Source: Constrictibacter sp. MBR-5 (GTDB taxonomy: Bacteria; Pseudomonadota; Alphaproteobacteria; JAJUGE01). Taken from it: a DNA stretch of 48,812 nt. Position 1 is the first letter of the stretch. Each line of letters begins with the position of its first letter. This document shows, in pieces, positions 16,848 to 24,507 of this stretch. The stretch covers positions 1 through 48,812 of the forward strand of contig NZ_JBEPTK010000024.1 of NCBI RefSeq assembly GCF_040549485.1, in the 5' to 3' direction. The notes under the pieces were generated by a model. That model was not told the DNA's origin. It worked only from the letters and a program-made list of their open reading frames with translations, and did no database searches. The translations under genes were made by a program, and so were the position numbers.

Positions 16848-17622
16848 CTATGGTATGATGCCGCCATCCATGTTGTAGGACTGCCCCGGTATGGTCCGCG
16901 CACTGGGCGAGGCGAGAAGAAGCTGCCGTTGCGGCGATATCCGACGGTTCGCAGCGGCGCCCTCGGGGATCGCCTCGTCCCGGCGCTTTTCCATGACCTC
17001 GATGTTCACGCTGGCCTTTTCGGCGCGCGCCAGCAGGGTCGCATCCGACAGTTCCGTCCTGGTGACGCCGGGGCAGATGGCGTTGACGTTGATGTCATGT
17101 TTCGCCGGCTGCTGGGCGGCGGCTCGGGTGAGGCTGATTACGGCTCCCTTGCTCGCGGCGTAGGCGGCGTTCGACGTGCCGGCATTGGCCTTGCCGACGA
17201 TCGACGCGATGTTGATGATGCGGCCGCTCCGTCGCGGGATCATGACCCCTGCTACGGTCTGAAGGCAGAAGATGACGCCTTTGCATTGACGTGGTGGATG
17301 CGATCCCAGTCGGCTTCAGTCAGGTCCATGATTCGGCGCGACGGGTAACCCCGCCATTGTTGCCCAGGATGTCCACTCGGCCGAAAGCCGCCATGACCGT
17401 GTCGACCATCGACCGGATCGCGGCGACGTCGCCGATATCCACCGCGAGCGCCAGCGAGCGGCCGCCCCGGCGGGCAATTGCATTGGAGGTGTGCGTGACG
17501 AGATCGCTCTCGATGCCCACCGCTGCCACGGTCACACCGGCGTCCGCGAGCGCCATGGCGGTCGCAGCGCCTATGCCGCGTCCGGCACCCGTGACGATGG
17601 CGACCGGATCTTTCAGGATCAT
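16848..17622 (-). pseudogene. Short-chain dehydrogenase/reductase, frameshifted
   Basis: From the ATG at 17622: PVAIVTGAGRGIGAATAMAL gives the Rossmann TGxxxGIG motif, and then LALAVDIGDVAAIRSMVDTV and a variant NNAG (GNNGG) follow. Two single-base losses near 17330 and 17280 disrupt the frame around MDLTEADWDRIHHVNAKG. The rest is intact: SGRIINIASIVGKANAG, the catalytic YAASK, INVNAICPGVTRTEL, and a C-terminal MDGGIIP. It would have been a roughly 250-residue NAD(P)-dependent oxidoreductase. A second, shorter relic of the same gene lies at 30394. Confidence 0.85.
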
Positions 17623-17639
17623 GTTGAAGGCTTCTCTTA

Positions 17640-18140
17640 GGCGTCGGCCGTTGCGCCTTGAGCCCGGCTGCGCCCTGTCCACATGATGATCGTGCTCAAT
17701 CCGCCACGTGACGCAAAGACCGGCGGATGGAGCGACGCCTTCGCCCGCCGTCGATCCGAAGCGACGAGCGCGTTCGGCTCGGGCGATCTCTATTTCGAGC
17801 AGTTCGTCCGGCATGCGCCAAAATATCGAGGCCCAGATGATCGGCGACGGCGCCAGTGTCGCCCATCTCTGGACCTGGTGGAGATGCACCTCCGGCTGGC
17901 GGGCGGCGCGACGCCCGGCGACCCGAGATGTTTCCCGGGAAACGTGAGGACGAGGAGGGGAACCCCGCGTTTCGGTTGCCGCCCTGCCAGGAGGCCCTTC
18001 GACGCACTATCGGCGGACCAGCCATTCAGTTGACAGAAGATCGAACCGGGTATGAACGCCTCTTGTGGGGCGGTGTCCCTTCAGGGCGACGCCGTCCGAA
18101 TATCCCGCGACAGGGGGTTCGCTCAATCTCGTTTATGGGT
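17640..18140. other. No recognisable gene; SDR-flank duplication
   Basis: No protein family is recognised. The first 100 bases resemble 30790-30900 (for example atcgtgctcaatccgcca against atcgtgcacaatccgcca), so this is the 5' flank of the duplicated SDR cassette. The rest has overlapping Arg-rich frames only. Confidence 0.5.
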
Positions 18141-18147
18141 TGGAAGC

Positions 18148-18459
18148 CTACGATGCCACGTCCCAATAATCGCGACCGCGCTTCAACGGCTCGCGCAGCG
18201 CGCCGACCGGCTGTAGCGTCCATTGACCGTCCGTCTCGGTGGCGATAAAGCCAAGACAGCAGTGTTGGTGCGCAAGTTGGCAAATCGGATCGCGGAGCCG
18301 CTGTCGCACGCGGTTCTCGTGCATTTCCGGCAATGCATCGAGTATCGCTTTGCGGAGAAATTCTAGCTCGGGATGGATGTAGGGCCGGCAACGCTGCCAC
18401 TCGTAATGACGTGACTCCTGATTTTCGCCATGCACATCCAGCGTAACCAGATCATTCAT
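18148..18459 (-). CDS. Hypothetical protein, 103 residues
   Basis: Unrecognised. A strong ribosome-binding site (gaggaggacgaaatg in the gene's sense) supports the start. The product is soluble and charged, with two His/Cys-containing segments (YIHPELEFLRKAILDALPEM; AHQHCCLGFIATETDG) and a Trp-rich C-terminus. It lies about 115 bp downstream of the hypothetical gene at 18576-18926 on the same strand, so the two may be co-transcribed. It could be a plasmid- or phage-borne accessory protein. Confidence 0.6.
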   Translation of the reverse strand: MNDLVTLDVHGENQESRHYEWQRCRPYIHPELEFLRKAILDALPEMHENRVRQRLRDPICQLAHQHCCLGFIATETDGQWTLQPVGALREPLKRGRDYWDVAS

Positions 18460-18575
18460 TTCGTCCTCCTCGCTTCGGGTGGTGTTGATCGCGTCCCGGA
18501 TGACATGTCCTGGGACGCAACCCAGCGTGCGGGACAGGGGACGTGAAAACGTCCATTTTTTGCAGCCTGTCAGCG

Positions 18576-18926
18576 TTAATCGGCAGCCGGAGCAGTGCGC
18601 CGTTTTAGGCTATGATAGATCTTGCTATAGGAGTCTTCGCCTGCTGCGGAAATCAACCAAGGCGGCTCGTTCGGTAAAATGGCACCGCCGAAGCGTGCCG
18701 CCCAGGCGCCGGCTTCATCGCGATCATTGAACGTAGCCATAACGTAGTACTGCAGTAAATCGTCGAATTCGTCCTGGCACAGTTCAAAGTCGACGCGGCG
18801 ACCGTAATAGTGAGACAGCCAGCCGGCAATGTATCCGCCCGCAAAGGGCATTTCATCGCCTTCGACCATATCATCCACTTCTTGTTCCATGCCGAGAGGC
18901 AACTCGGCCAAGACACGGTATCTCAT
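18576..18926 (-). CDS. Hypothetical acidic protein, 116 residues
   Basis: Unrecognised. The start has an excellent ribosome-binding site (aaggaggagatagaaaatg in the gene's sense). The product is acidic with a hydrophobic beta-like opening (YRVLAELPLGMEQEVDDMVE) and aromatic-rich middle (GWLSHYYGRRVDFEL; DDLLQYYVMATFND), suggesting a compact alpha/beta domain. No signal peptide or membrane segment is seen. It precedes the gene at 18148 in the same direction. Confidence 0.65.
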   Translation of the reverse strand: MRYRVLAELPLGMEQEVDDMVEGDEMPFAGGYIAGWLSHYYGRRVDFELCQDEFDDLLQYYVMATFNDRDEAGAWAARFGGAILPNEPPWLISAAGEDSYSKIYHSLKRRTAPAAD

Positions 18927-19266
18927 TTTCTATCTCCTCCTTGATCGTTCGCTCAACGCCCACAACCCGATAATCGCGGCGATCCGGATCACGCCATGGC
19001 CCTCTGCCGGGCCATGCGATTCAAGTGCCCAACCCGCTGAATCCTGCCCACGGGCATGTGGAGCTCTAGCGCTTCCATAGCAGCCGAGATCGATTTGGCA
19101 GGGTATCAGCATGCAGTATTTCTGAGCTCCCGTCACTATTTTTTCTCAGTGAACAGAAATTTTGTACTCGCCACATGCGTGTATATTGTTATTCAGGTAG
19201 AATGTGCCGTGGACAGAATCGGCTGTCGCCGTCTGTGGTATAAGAAACTTGATGGAAAAGCCCGAT
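18927..19266. other. Intergenic, nothing recognised
   Basis: It probably contains the promoter for the leftward hypothetical pair. A patch around 19140-19200 is less GC-rich than the surroundings. No RNA gene or protein family was seen. Confidence 0.4.
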
Positions 19267-19464
19267 CTACAATTTATGTCGGCGGACGTGGAAAGGTATG
19301 CCACAGAGAATGTCGCTGCGAGCTGCTACATGCAAGGCGATATCAGCGACACGCTCGTCTCGAGTTCGCGCGTTTGCTTCGAGATTTTCGTATAGATTGC
19401 TGCCTAGGCCAATCTGTATGACACCGCGCGTCGCGCCAATGTTCGAAAATTCATTCCGCTTCAT
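19267..19464 (-). CDS. Small hypothetical protein, paralogue A
   Basis: A 65-residue product containing GATRGVIQIGLGSNLYENLE and DERVADIALHVAARSDI. The same layout (ARGIIRIRLGHYLYQRL, then DERIEDIACDTMEDGV in another frame) occurs in the small gene at 20140-20343 on the same strand. The two flank SWIB copy 3. The family is not recognised. The repeated pattern suggests a real small protein rather than a chance frame. Confidence 0.45.
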   Translation of the reverse strand: MKRNEFSNIGATRGVIQIGLGSNLYENLEANARTRDERVADIALHVAARSDILCGIPFHVRRHKL

Positions 19465-19596
19465 CCGTATCTTCCCTCTGCCAGCCGATATTTCTCCGCG
19501 ATGCAATCCGAGCACTTTGTCGCTGCGGCGGCGACTTCCAAGGGTGTCGTTCGACGTTTCCGCGAAACATCGCCGGCGGCGGCTAAACTGCGTCCA

Positions 19597-19800
19597 CGCC
19601 ACCATCGGCGATATCGCGGCGGCAGAGCGGATCAATCCCTCCTACGCGAGCCGGGTGCTGCGGCTCACGTTGCTCGCGCCGGAGATCGTCGAGGCGATCC
19701 TCGATGGGCGGTAGGGGCCGGAGGTCACGCTCGACAGGCTGCTCAGGCCGTTTCCGGTGGCGTGGGAGGGGCAGCGCCGCGAACTGGGCAGTCGCGCTTG
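19597..19800 (+). pseudogene. Recombinase-like HTH fragment, copy 3 (stop codon)
   Basis: It reads HATIGDIAAAERINPSYASR and then VLRLTLLAPEIVEAILDGR, followed by a TAG at the position where the other copies have CAG (RQG). The downstream sequence to the SWIB start is nearly identical to that before SWIB copy 2. This copy is therefore part of the duplicated fragment + SWIB segment. Confidence 0.7.
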
Positions 19801-19860
19801 CCCTTCTGGCTAGCGGGCATAGTGTGACGGCGCCACGAAACGCAGGATACCGGAGGAACC

Positions 19861-20160
19861 ATGGCGAAGAAGCAGACTGCCGCGAAGGCAGGTGAGGCGG
19901 GTTCGACCGAGAAGAAGGTGAACCCGGCACTGATGAAGCCGCTTCAGCCGTCCAAGGAGTTAGCCGCCGTCGTCGGTTCCGACTCCCTGCCGCGGCCGCA
20001 GGTGGTCAAGAAGCTCTGGGAGTACATCAAGAAGCATGACCTCCAGAACCCGGAGAACCGTCGGGAGATCATCAGCGACGACAAGCTGCGGGCGGTGTTC
20101 GGGAAGGACAAGGTCACGATGTTCGAGATGAACAAATACCTAGCCCAGCACCTGAAATAG
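19861..20160 (+). CDS. SWIB/MDM2-domain protein, copy 3
   Basis: A 99-residue SWIB-domain protein differing from copy 2 at only a few residues (WEYIKK for WDYIKK, and EMNKYLAQHLK for EMNKHVAQHLK). The same ribosome-binding site (accggaggaacc) is present. No SRPBCC gene follows; the duplication ends at the SWIB stop, where the reverse-strand small gene at 20140 overlaps. The frame is intact, so the gene is probably expressed. Confidence 0.87.
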   Translation: MAKKQTAAKAGEAGSTEKKVNPALMKPLQPSKELAAVVGSDSLPRPQVVKKLWEYIKKHDLQNPENRREIISDDKLRAVFGKDKVTMFEMNKYLAQHLK

Positions 20161-20343
20161 CCGGTGCGCCCGGACTGTTACCGGCGTCCATGACGCCATC
20201 TTCCATCGTGTCGCAAGCGATATCTTCGATGCGCTCGTCGCGCTCGCGAGCAAGGCGGCGAGCCTTTGGTAGAGATAGTGACCCAGGCGGATCCGGATGA
20301 TGCCGCGGGCCGTATCGGGGTCTGTGATTTCTTCGCCGTTCAT
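20140..20343 (-). pseudogene. Small hypothetical protein, paralogue B (probably frameshifted)
   Basis: The start is backed by a good ribosome-binding site (agaaggaggccgctctaatg in the gene's sense). It begins MNGEEITDPDTARGIIRIRL and continues HYLYQRLAALLA. After that, the other frame gives RERDERIEDIACDTMEDGV, which matches paralogue A at 19267, so one frameshift separates the two halves. The present frame runs into the SWIB copy 3 stop region. Confidence 0.45.
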
Positions 20344-20455
20344 TAGAGCGGCCTCCTTCTGTACACCTTTATTTATGCTGGCTTGGCGCGGAGTGAAGCG
20401 GAGACAAGCCTGAGGCTGACCCGAGCCCCGATCACGACACTGTCGACCGCTGTGC

Positions 20456-21349
20456 CTACCCGGGAGATGCCTGGTTATCCTCCGGCAGCCCCGGGAGAAG
20501 CGCGTCCAGAGCGTCGAGGTTGGCCGAACTGTAGCCCGGTCGGCGGGCAAGCATCGTGCGTATGGCCGCATGCTTGCCCGACAGCGGATAGCGGCGCACC
20601 TCGTCGCCGCACCGCACGGTAGCCAACACCGACTGCGGAACGACGGCGTAGCCTGCGCCGGCCGACACACAGGCGATCATCGCGAGATAGGAGCCGACCG
20701 AGAGTGTGCCGCCCGGCGCAATCCGCTGTTCCAGCAGCCATTCGTGCAGATAGCGCCGATAGGCGCAGCCTTCCTCGAAGGCGATGATGGTGCGGCCGTT
20801 CAGATCCTCGTTACGATAGGTGGAGGGACCAGTGGCCGGTCCGATCAGGATGAGGCTCTCGAGGAACACCGGCCGCTGATCGAATGCTGCGTCGGGAACG
20901 GGTTCGGCGATGAACGCCGCGTCGATGTCACCGCGGGCCAGGCAGTCCATCAGCCCTCCGGCGGTATCGGTGTGGAGGTGCACCGTCACCTCCGGGAACT
21001 GCGCATGGTAGCCGGCGAGGATTGTCGGCAGCCGCGCAGCCGCCGTGCTTTCCATCGTGCCCAGGCGCAGCACGCCGCGCGGCCGGCCGTCACGCAGCGC
21101 GTCCGACGCTTCGCGCGACAGCGCCAGCAGTCGCTCCGCATAGTCCAGCAGGGTCCGCCCCGCCTCCGTCAGGGTCAACCCGCGCCGCGTGCGCAGGAAC
21201 AGCGCTGCTCCCAGCGTCTCCTCCAGCTGCTTCAACCGCGTGCTGACGTTGGACTGGACCCGGCCGAGCCGGGCGGCGGCGCCGGAGATGCTGCGCTCCT
21301 GCGCGACGCAGCGGAAGATCTCAAGGGCACCGAGATCGAGCGAGGCCAT
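20456..21349 (-). CDS. LysR-family transcriptional regulator
   Basis: A 297-residue LTTR of normal length. The N-terminal winged HTH covers residues 1-60 (LGALEIFRCVAQERSISGAA; SNVSTRLKQLEETLGAALF; TRRGLTLTEAG), and the periplasmic-binding-like effector domain starts about residue 90 (GVLRLGTMESTAAARLPTIL). It is divergently oriented from the nitronate monooxygenase gene, with a 114-bp shared intergenic region. This is the classic arrangement for a LysR protein activating its neighbour in response to the substrate or a related metabolite. Confidence 0.93.
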   Translation of the reverse strand: MASLDLGALEIFRCVAQERSISGAAARLGRVQSNVSTRLKQLEETLGAALFLRTRRGLTLTEAGRTLLDYAERLLALSREASDALRDGRPRGVLRLGTMESTAAARLPTILAGYHAQFPEVTVHLHTDTAGGLMDCLARGDIDAAFIAEPVPDAAFDQRPVFLESLILIGPATGPSTYRNEDLNGRTIIAFEEGCAYRRYLHEWLLEQRIAPGGTLSVGSYLAMIACVSAGAGYAVVPQSVLATVRCGDEVRRYPLSGKHAAIRTMLARRPGYSSANLDALDALLPGLPEDNQASPG

Positions 21350-21463
21350 ATCTTCTCCAAATGAGATGCTTGGTATCGTATTAATTCATTATTGATGATT
21401 CTGGTGCCGCCGTACACTCCGATGTCCGAACCGCTTCTGAACACGAGACGAAGGAGGGCAACC
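21350..21463. promoter_or_regulatory. Divergent LysR / nitronate monooxygenase promoter region
   Basis: The stretch has an AT-rich core (gtattaattcattattgatg, about 21374-21395) in an otherwise GC-rich setting. It contains a partly symmetrical attcattattgatgat block that could be the LysR binding site, and an aaggaggg ribosome-binding site before the ATG at 21464. Exact operator and promoter elements are inferred. Confidence 0.45.
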
Positions 21464-22558
21464 ATGGCACCAAGGGCAATCTTCGATCGAACGCGGGCAT
21501 TCATGGATGCGTACCGGCTGCGCATTCCCGTCCTGCTCGCGCCGATGGCGGGAGCTTGCCCGCCGGGGCTCTCGGTCGCAGTCGGCCGTGCCGGCGGCAT
21601 GGGGGCATGCGGCGCCTTGCTGATGCAGCCGACCGAGATCGCGGCCTGGGCGCAGGAGGTCTCGGCCGGAACTGACGGAGCCTTCCAGATGAACCTCTGG
21701 ATCCCGGACCCGCCACCGGCGCGCGATCCCTCGGCCGAGGCTGCCGTTCGGGCCTTCCTTGGCCAATGGGGGCCGGAGGTCCCAGCCGACGCGGGCGACG
21801 GCGCGCCGCTGAACTTCGCCGCCCAGCGCCAGGCGCTGCTGGACGCGCGGCCCGCGGCGATCTCCTCGATCATGGGAGTCTATCCGGCTGACTTCATCGC
21901 GGCGATGAAGGCGCGCGGCATCCGCTGGTTCGCTACCGCCACCACGGTGGAGGAGGCGCGCGTGGCTGAGCGGGCCGGCGCCGACGTCATCGTCGCCCAG
22001 GGGATGGAGGCGGGGGGCCATCGCGGCGCCTTTGAAGTCGCCTCGGCCGAGGCGGCAATGGTCGGCCTGTTCGCTCTTCTGCCGGCGATCGTCGACGCGG
22101 TGTCCGTGCCGGTCGTCGCCACGGGCGGCATCGCCGACGCGCGCGGCGTGGCGGCGGCACTGCTGCTCGGCGCCTCAGCTGTACAGATCGGGACCGGCTT
22201 CCTGCGCAGCCCGGAGGCGGCACTCCCGTCGGCCTGGGCCGACGCGATCGGCCGCACCCTGCCGGAGCACACTCTCATCACCCGCGCCTTCTCCGGCCGC
22301 CCGGGCCGCAGCGTCGCCACCCGCTACGCCCGCGCCGCGGCGGCCCCCGAGACGCCGCCTCCAGCTCCGTATCCGGTGCAGCGCGGCCTGACCCAGCCTA
22401 TGCGCAGTGCCGGGATGCGTGCAGACGACATTGATCGGATCCAGGCATGGGCCGGCCAGTCCGCCGCCCTCGCACGCGCCGTTCCGGCCGAGGAGATCGC
22501 GCGTGAGGTTTGGGAGGAGGCGCGAGCGATGCTTGGGGGTGACGAGCTGCTCCACTGA
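21464..22558 (+). CDS. Nitronate monooxygenase (2-nitropropane dioxygenase family)
   Basis: A 364-residue FMN-dependent TIM-barrel enzyme. The opening LRIPVLLAPMAGACPPGLSV is the family's flavin-binding start. It also has SSIMGVYPADFIAAMKARGI, QGMEAGGHRGAF (the GGH catalytic/flavin region), PVVATGGIADARGVAAALLL and GASAVQIGTGFL (phosphate-binding). These enzymes oxidise toxic alkyl nitronates to carbonyls and nitrite. The ATG at 21464 follows aaggaggg; an in-frame extension to 21392 lacks conserved sequence. It is probably controlled by the divergent LysR gene and looks intact. Confidence 0.92.
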   Translation: MAPRAIFDRTRAFMDAYRLRIPVLLAPMAGACPPGLSVAVGRAGGMGACGALLMQPTEIAAWAQEVSAGTDGAFQMNLWIPDPPPARDPSAEAAVRAFLGQWGPEVPADAGDGAPLNFAAQRQALLDARPAAISSIMGVYPADFIAAMKARGIRWFATATTVEEARVAERAGADVIVAQGMEAGGHRGAFEVASAEAAMVGLFALLPAIVDAVSVPVVATGGIADARGVAAALLLGASAVQIGTGFLRSPEAALPSAWADAIGRTLPEHTLITRAFSGRPGRSVATRYARAAAAPETPPPAPYPVQRGLTQPMRSAGMRADDIDRIQAWAGQSAALARAVPAEEIAREVWEEARAMLGGDELLH

Positions 22559-22778
22559 CATGGGTGACAGGGCTGAAGTCCCATTATCCCATGATGACAC
22601 GCCCCGGGCCGTTTGGAGGACAGTTCGCATCCGGTGGACGTGACCGCTGGAACGTTTGCAGCAACGTCGGCGCGTTCCGGTCGAACGCCGAAGCCGCCGG
22701 GAGCCCCTCATCGAACGAGACGCAAAATCAGGGCTGGCCGCGGAGTAGGCGGCATCTGGACATGAGCCCCGCCTGTAG

Positions 22779-23030
22779 TTGCGGCGCATGCTGGAGACGG
22801 GCGTGCACGCCACCATCGGCGAGATTGCGGCGGCGGAGCGGATCAACCCCTCCTACGCCAGCCGGGTGCTGCGGCTGACGCTGCTGGCACCGGACATAGT
22901 CGAGGCGATCCTTGACGGGCGGCAGGGGGCGGAGTTGACGCTCGACAGGCTGCTCAGGCCGTTCCCGGTGGAGTGGGAGAGGCAAGCAGAGGCGATCAAA
23001 GACCATCCTGCGTGTTGTAGGCCTGTCTGA
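22779..23030 (+). pseudogene. Recombinase-like HTH fragment, copy 4
   Basis: The open frame starts MRRMLETGVHATIGEIAAAE, continues through the HTH-like INPSYASRVLRLTLLAPDIV and ends with LDRLLRPFPVEWERQAEAI. It is the longest undamaged version of the fragment in this window but still lacks the N-terminal part of the parent protein. It could in principle be translated as an 83-residue DNA-binding peptide. Confidence 0.6.
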
Positions 23031-23398
23031 GCGGGTGCGCCTGTTCGTTCATTAGCAGTCGATCCGTGCCCATCCCGATCATCCGAAGGTTGCTGGTCAC
23101 ATCTCAGAAGCGGAGCAGCCTCTTATGCTCACATCCGGCCCTCTGGGGCGCTCGCCACACAACAGAGGGCCCCAAGAAAACCACCGCCCGGCTCCACCGA
23201 GGTGCAAGTCGGCAACAATTTAAGGGAGACTTCGATTTAGCGATTGGCGGATCATACTTGGCCATGGCTGCTGGTCAGGGCATCTGCCTCTGCAGGAGCC
23301 AGGATCAAGAGAATCGGAAGTTGCACCTCGATGCACCGAAGGGAAGCCAACGTCTGTATGATCCAGCGCTTCACAACGCTGTTCCCGAGTCGCTAACG
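23031..23398. other. Leader region upstream of HEPN gene
   Basis: The HEPN frame remains open through this region back to 23066, but the composition does not look conserved and no better start is evident. Nothing else is recognised. Confidence 0.4.
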
Positions 23399-24310
23399 AT
23401 GGCCGTCTCTGTCGACTTCGGCTGGTATCCCGAACCGCTCGATGGTGGCGTCGGGCCAGTCACGCTTGCCACCCTGCCCGACCTGGGGAAGGCTGTCTCC
23501 GGGGTGCGCGACGGTCCTGGGGTGGAAGGTGACTGGGTTTATGCACCGCTGGCCCGTACTCACATCATGGGCCACGGCATAGTTGAGCGCGCCTTTCCTA
23601 GCCGGGTGTTCGGGCTGCCCATGACGTATCGGCTAAGTCACGCAGCGACCGACGGGCGCGAGCATCTGGACTTTCTGGTCTGGGGGTTGAGCTTTTTCGT
23701 TGGCATGAGATTGACTACGACCGAAGCGGGATTCCTGGACGCCGCAGCGATCAAGCCGCGAAAGCTGGTGGACTTTGTGCTCAGCCCACGCGAGACGATG
23801 AAGGCGCTCGGACTGGCCGAGGCCTTTTGGCAAGCCAACAAGTTCGCACCCTTGCGTGCCCGCCGCTGGATCGCGGCCTTGCATGCACTCTACATCGCCC
23901 AGGCTCCTCAGGCGCTGCAGTTTGAGCGATTCCTCTATCTCTATGGCGCGCTGGACGCATGTTTCGCTCTGGCGAAGGATTTCCATCCGCTGCCCAGAGG
24001 CGGGGTGAGACACCACAGTCGGGTGCGGTGGCTCTGCGACCTGTTCAAGATCCCGGTCCCCGCCTGGGCGGAAGACACTGCCGGCGCTTCGCCGGTCTCC
24101 GTGATTCGCAATGCTACGGTCCATGAGAGTTTGTTCATGGACGCGCCGCTCGGCTTTGCCGTGCACGGTGTCGGCACGAACCAGAACTTGCCGCTGGAGA
24201 TGCAAGCCTTGGCCTGTCGGCTCTTGGTCGCACTGCTCGGCGATCCAGGCACCGACTACGTCCGTTCCCGGGTGGATACCCGCCAAATGCACCGTTGGTT
24301 GCCACCGTGA
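23399..24310 (+). CDS. HEPN-domain protein, putative RNase effector
   Basis: A 303-residue protein from the ATG at 23399. The N-terminal half is mixed alpha/beta with no family recognised (LVWGLSFFVGMRLTTTEAGF). The C-terminal half is helical (RRWIAALHALYIAQAPQALQ; ERFLYLYGALDACFALAKDF) and carries VIRNATVHESLF, the canonical HEPN Rx4H motif as R237-N-x-x-x-H242. HEPN proteins with RNxxxH are metal-independent RNases used in toxin and abortive-infection systems; the layout resembles ApeA-type proteins. It lies 197 bp upstream of the nucleosidase-STAND gene in the same direction, suggesting a two-gene system. The start is uncertain because the ribosome-binding site is poor and the frame is open upstream. 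Confidence 0.7.
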   Translation: MAVSVDFGWYPEPLDGGVGPVTLATLPDLGKAVSGVRDGPGVEGDWVYAPLARTHIMGHGIVERAFPSRVFGLPMTYRLSHAATDGREHLDFLVWGLSFFVGMRLTTTEAGFLDAAAIKPRKLVDFVLSPRETMKALGLAEAFWQANKFAPLRARRWIAALHALYIAQAPQALQFERFLYLYGALDACFALAKDFHPLPRGGVRHHSRVRWLCDLFKIPVPAWAEDTAGASPVSVIRNATVHESLFMDAPLGFAVHGVGTNQNLPLEMQALACRLLVALLGDPGTDYVRSRVDTRQMHRWLPP

Positions 24311-24507
24311 GTTTGGGGCATTCAAATGAACGAACGGACGTGCACCCGCTGAGCCGGGTGATGGCGGAGCACGCGATGTAGCGGGCGGGACACCCAATCG
24401 CTATCCTCAGCGGGGGCCGGTCGCTGCGTGGAGGGCGCCCGCCGCAAGCGATTGACCAAAATTTTGAGATTCGTGATCGGATCGCGCCGGGGGCAAAGTT
24501 CTGATCC

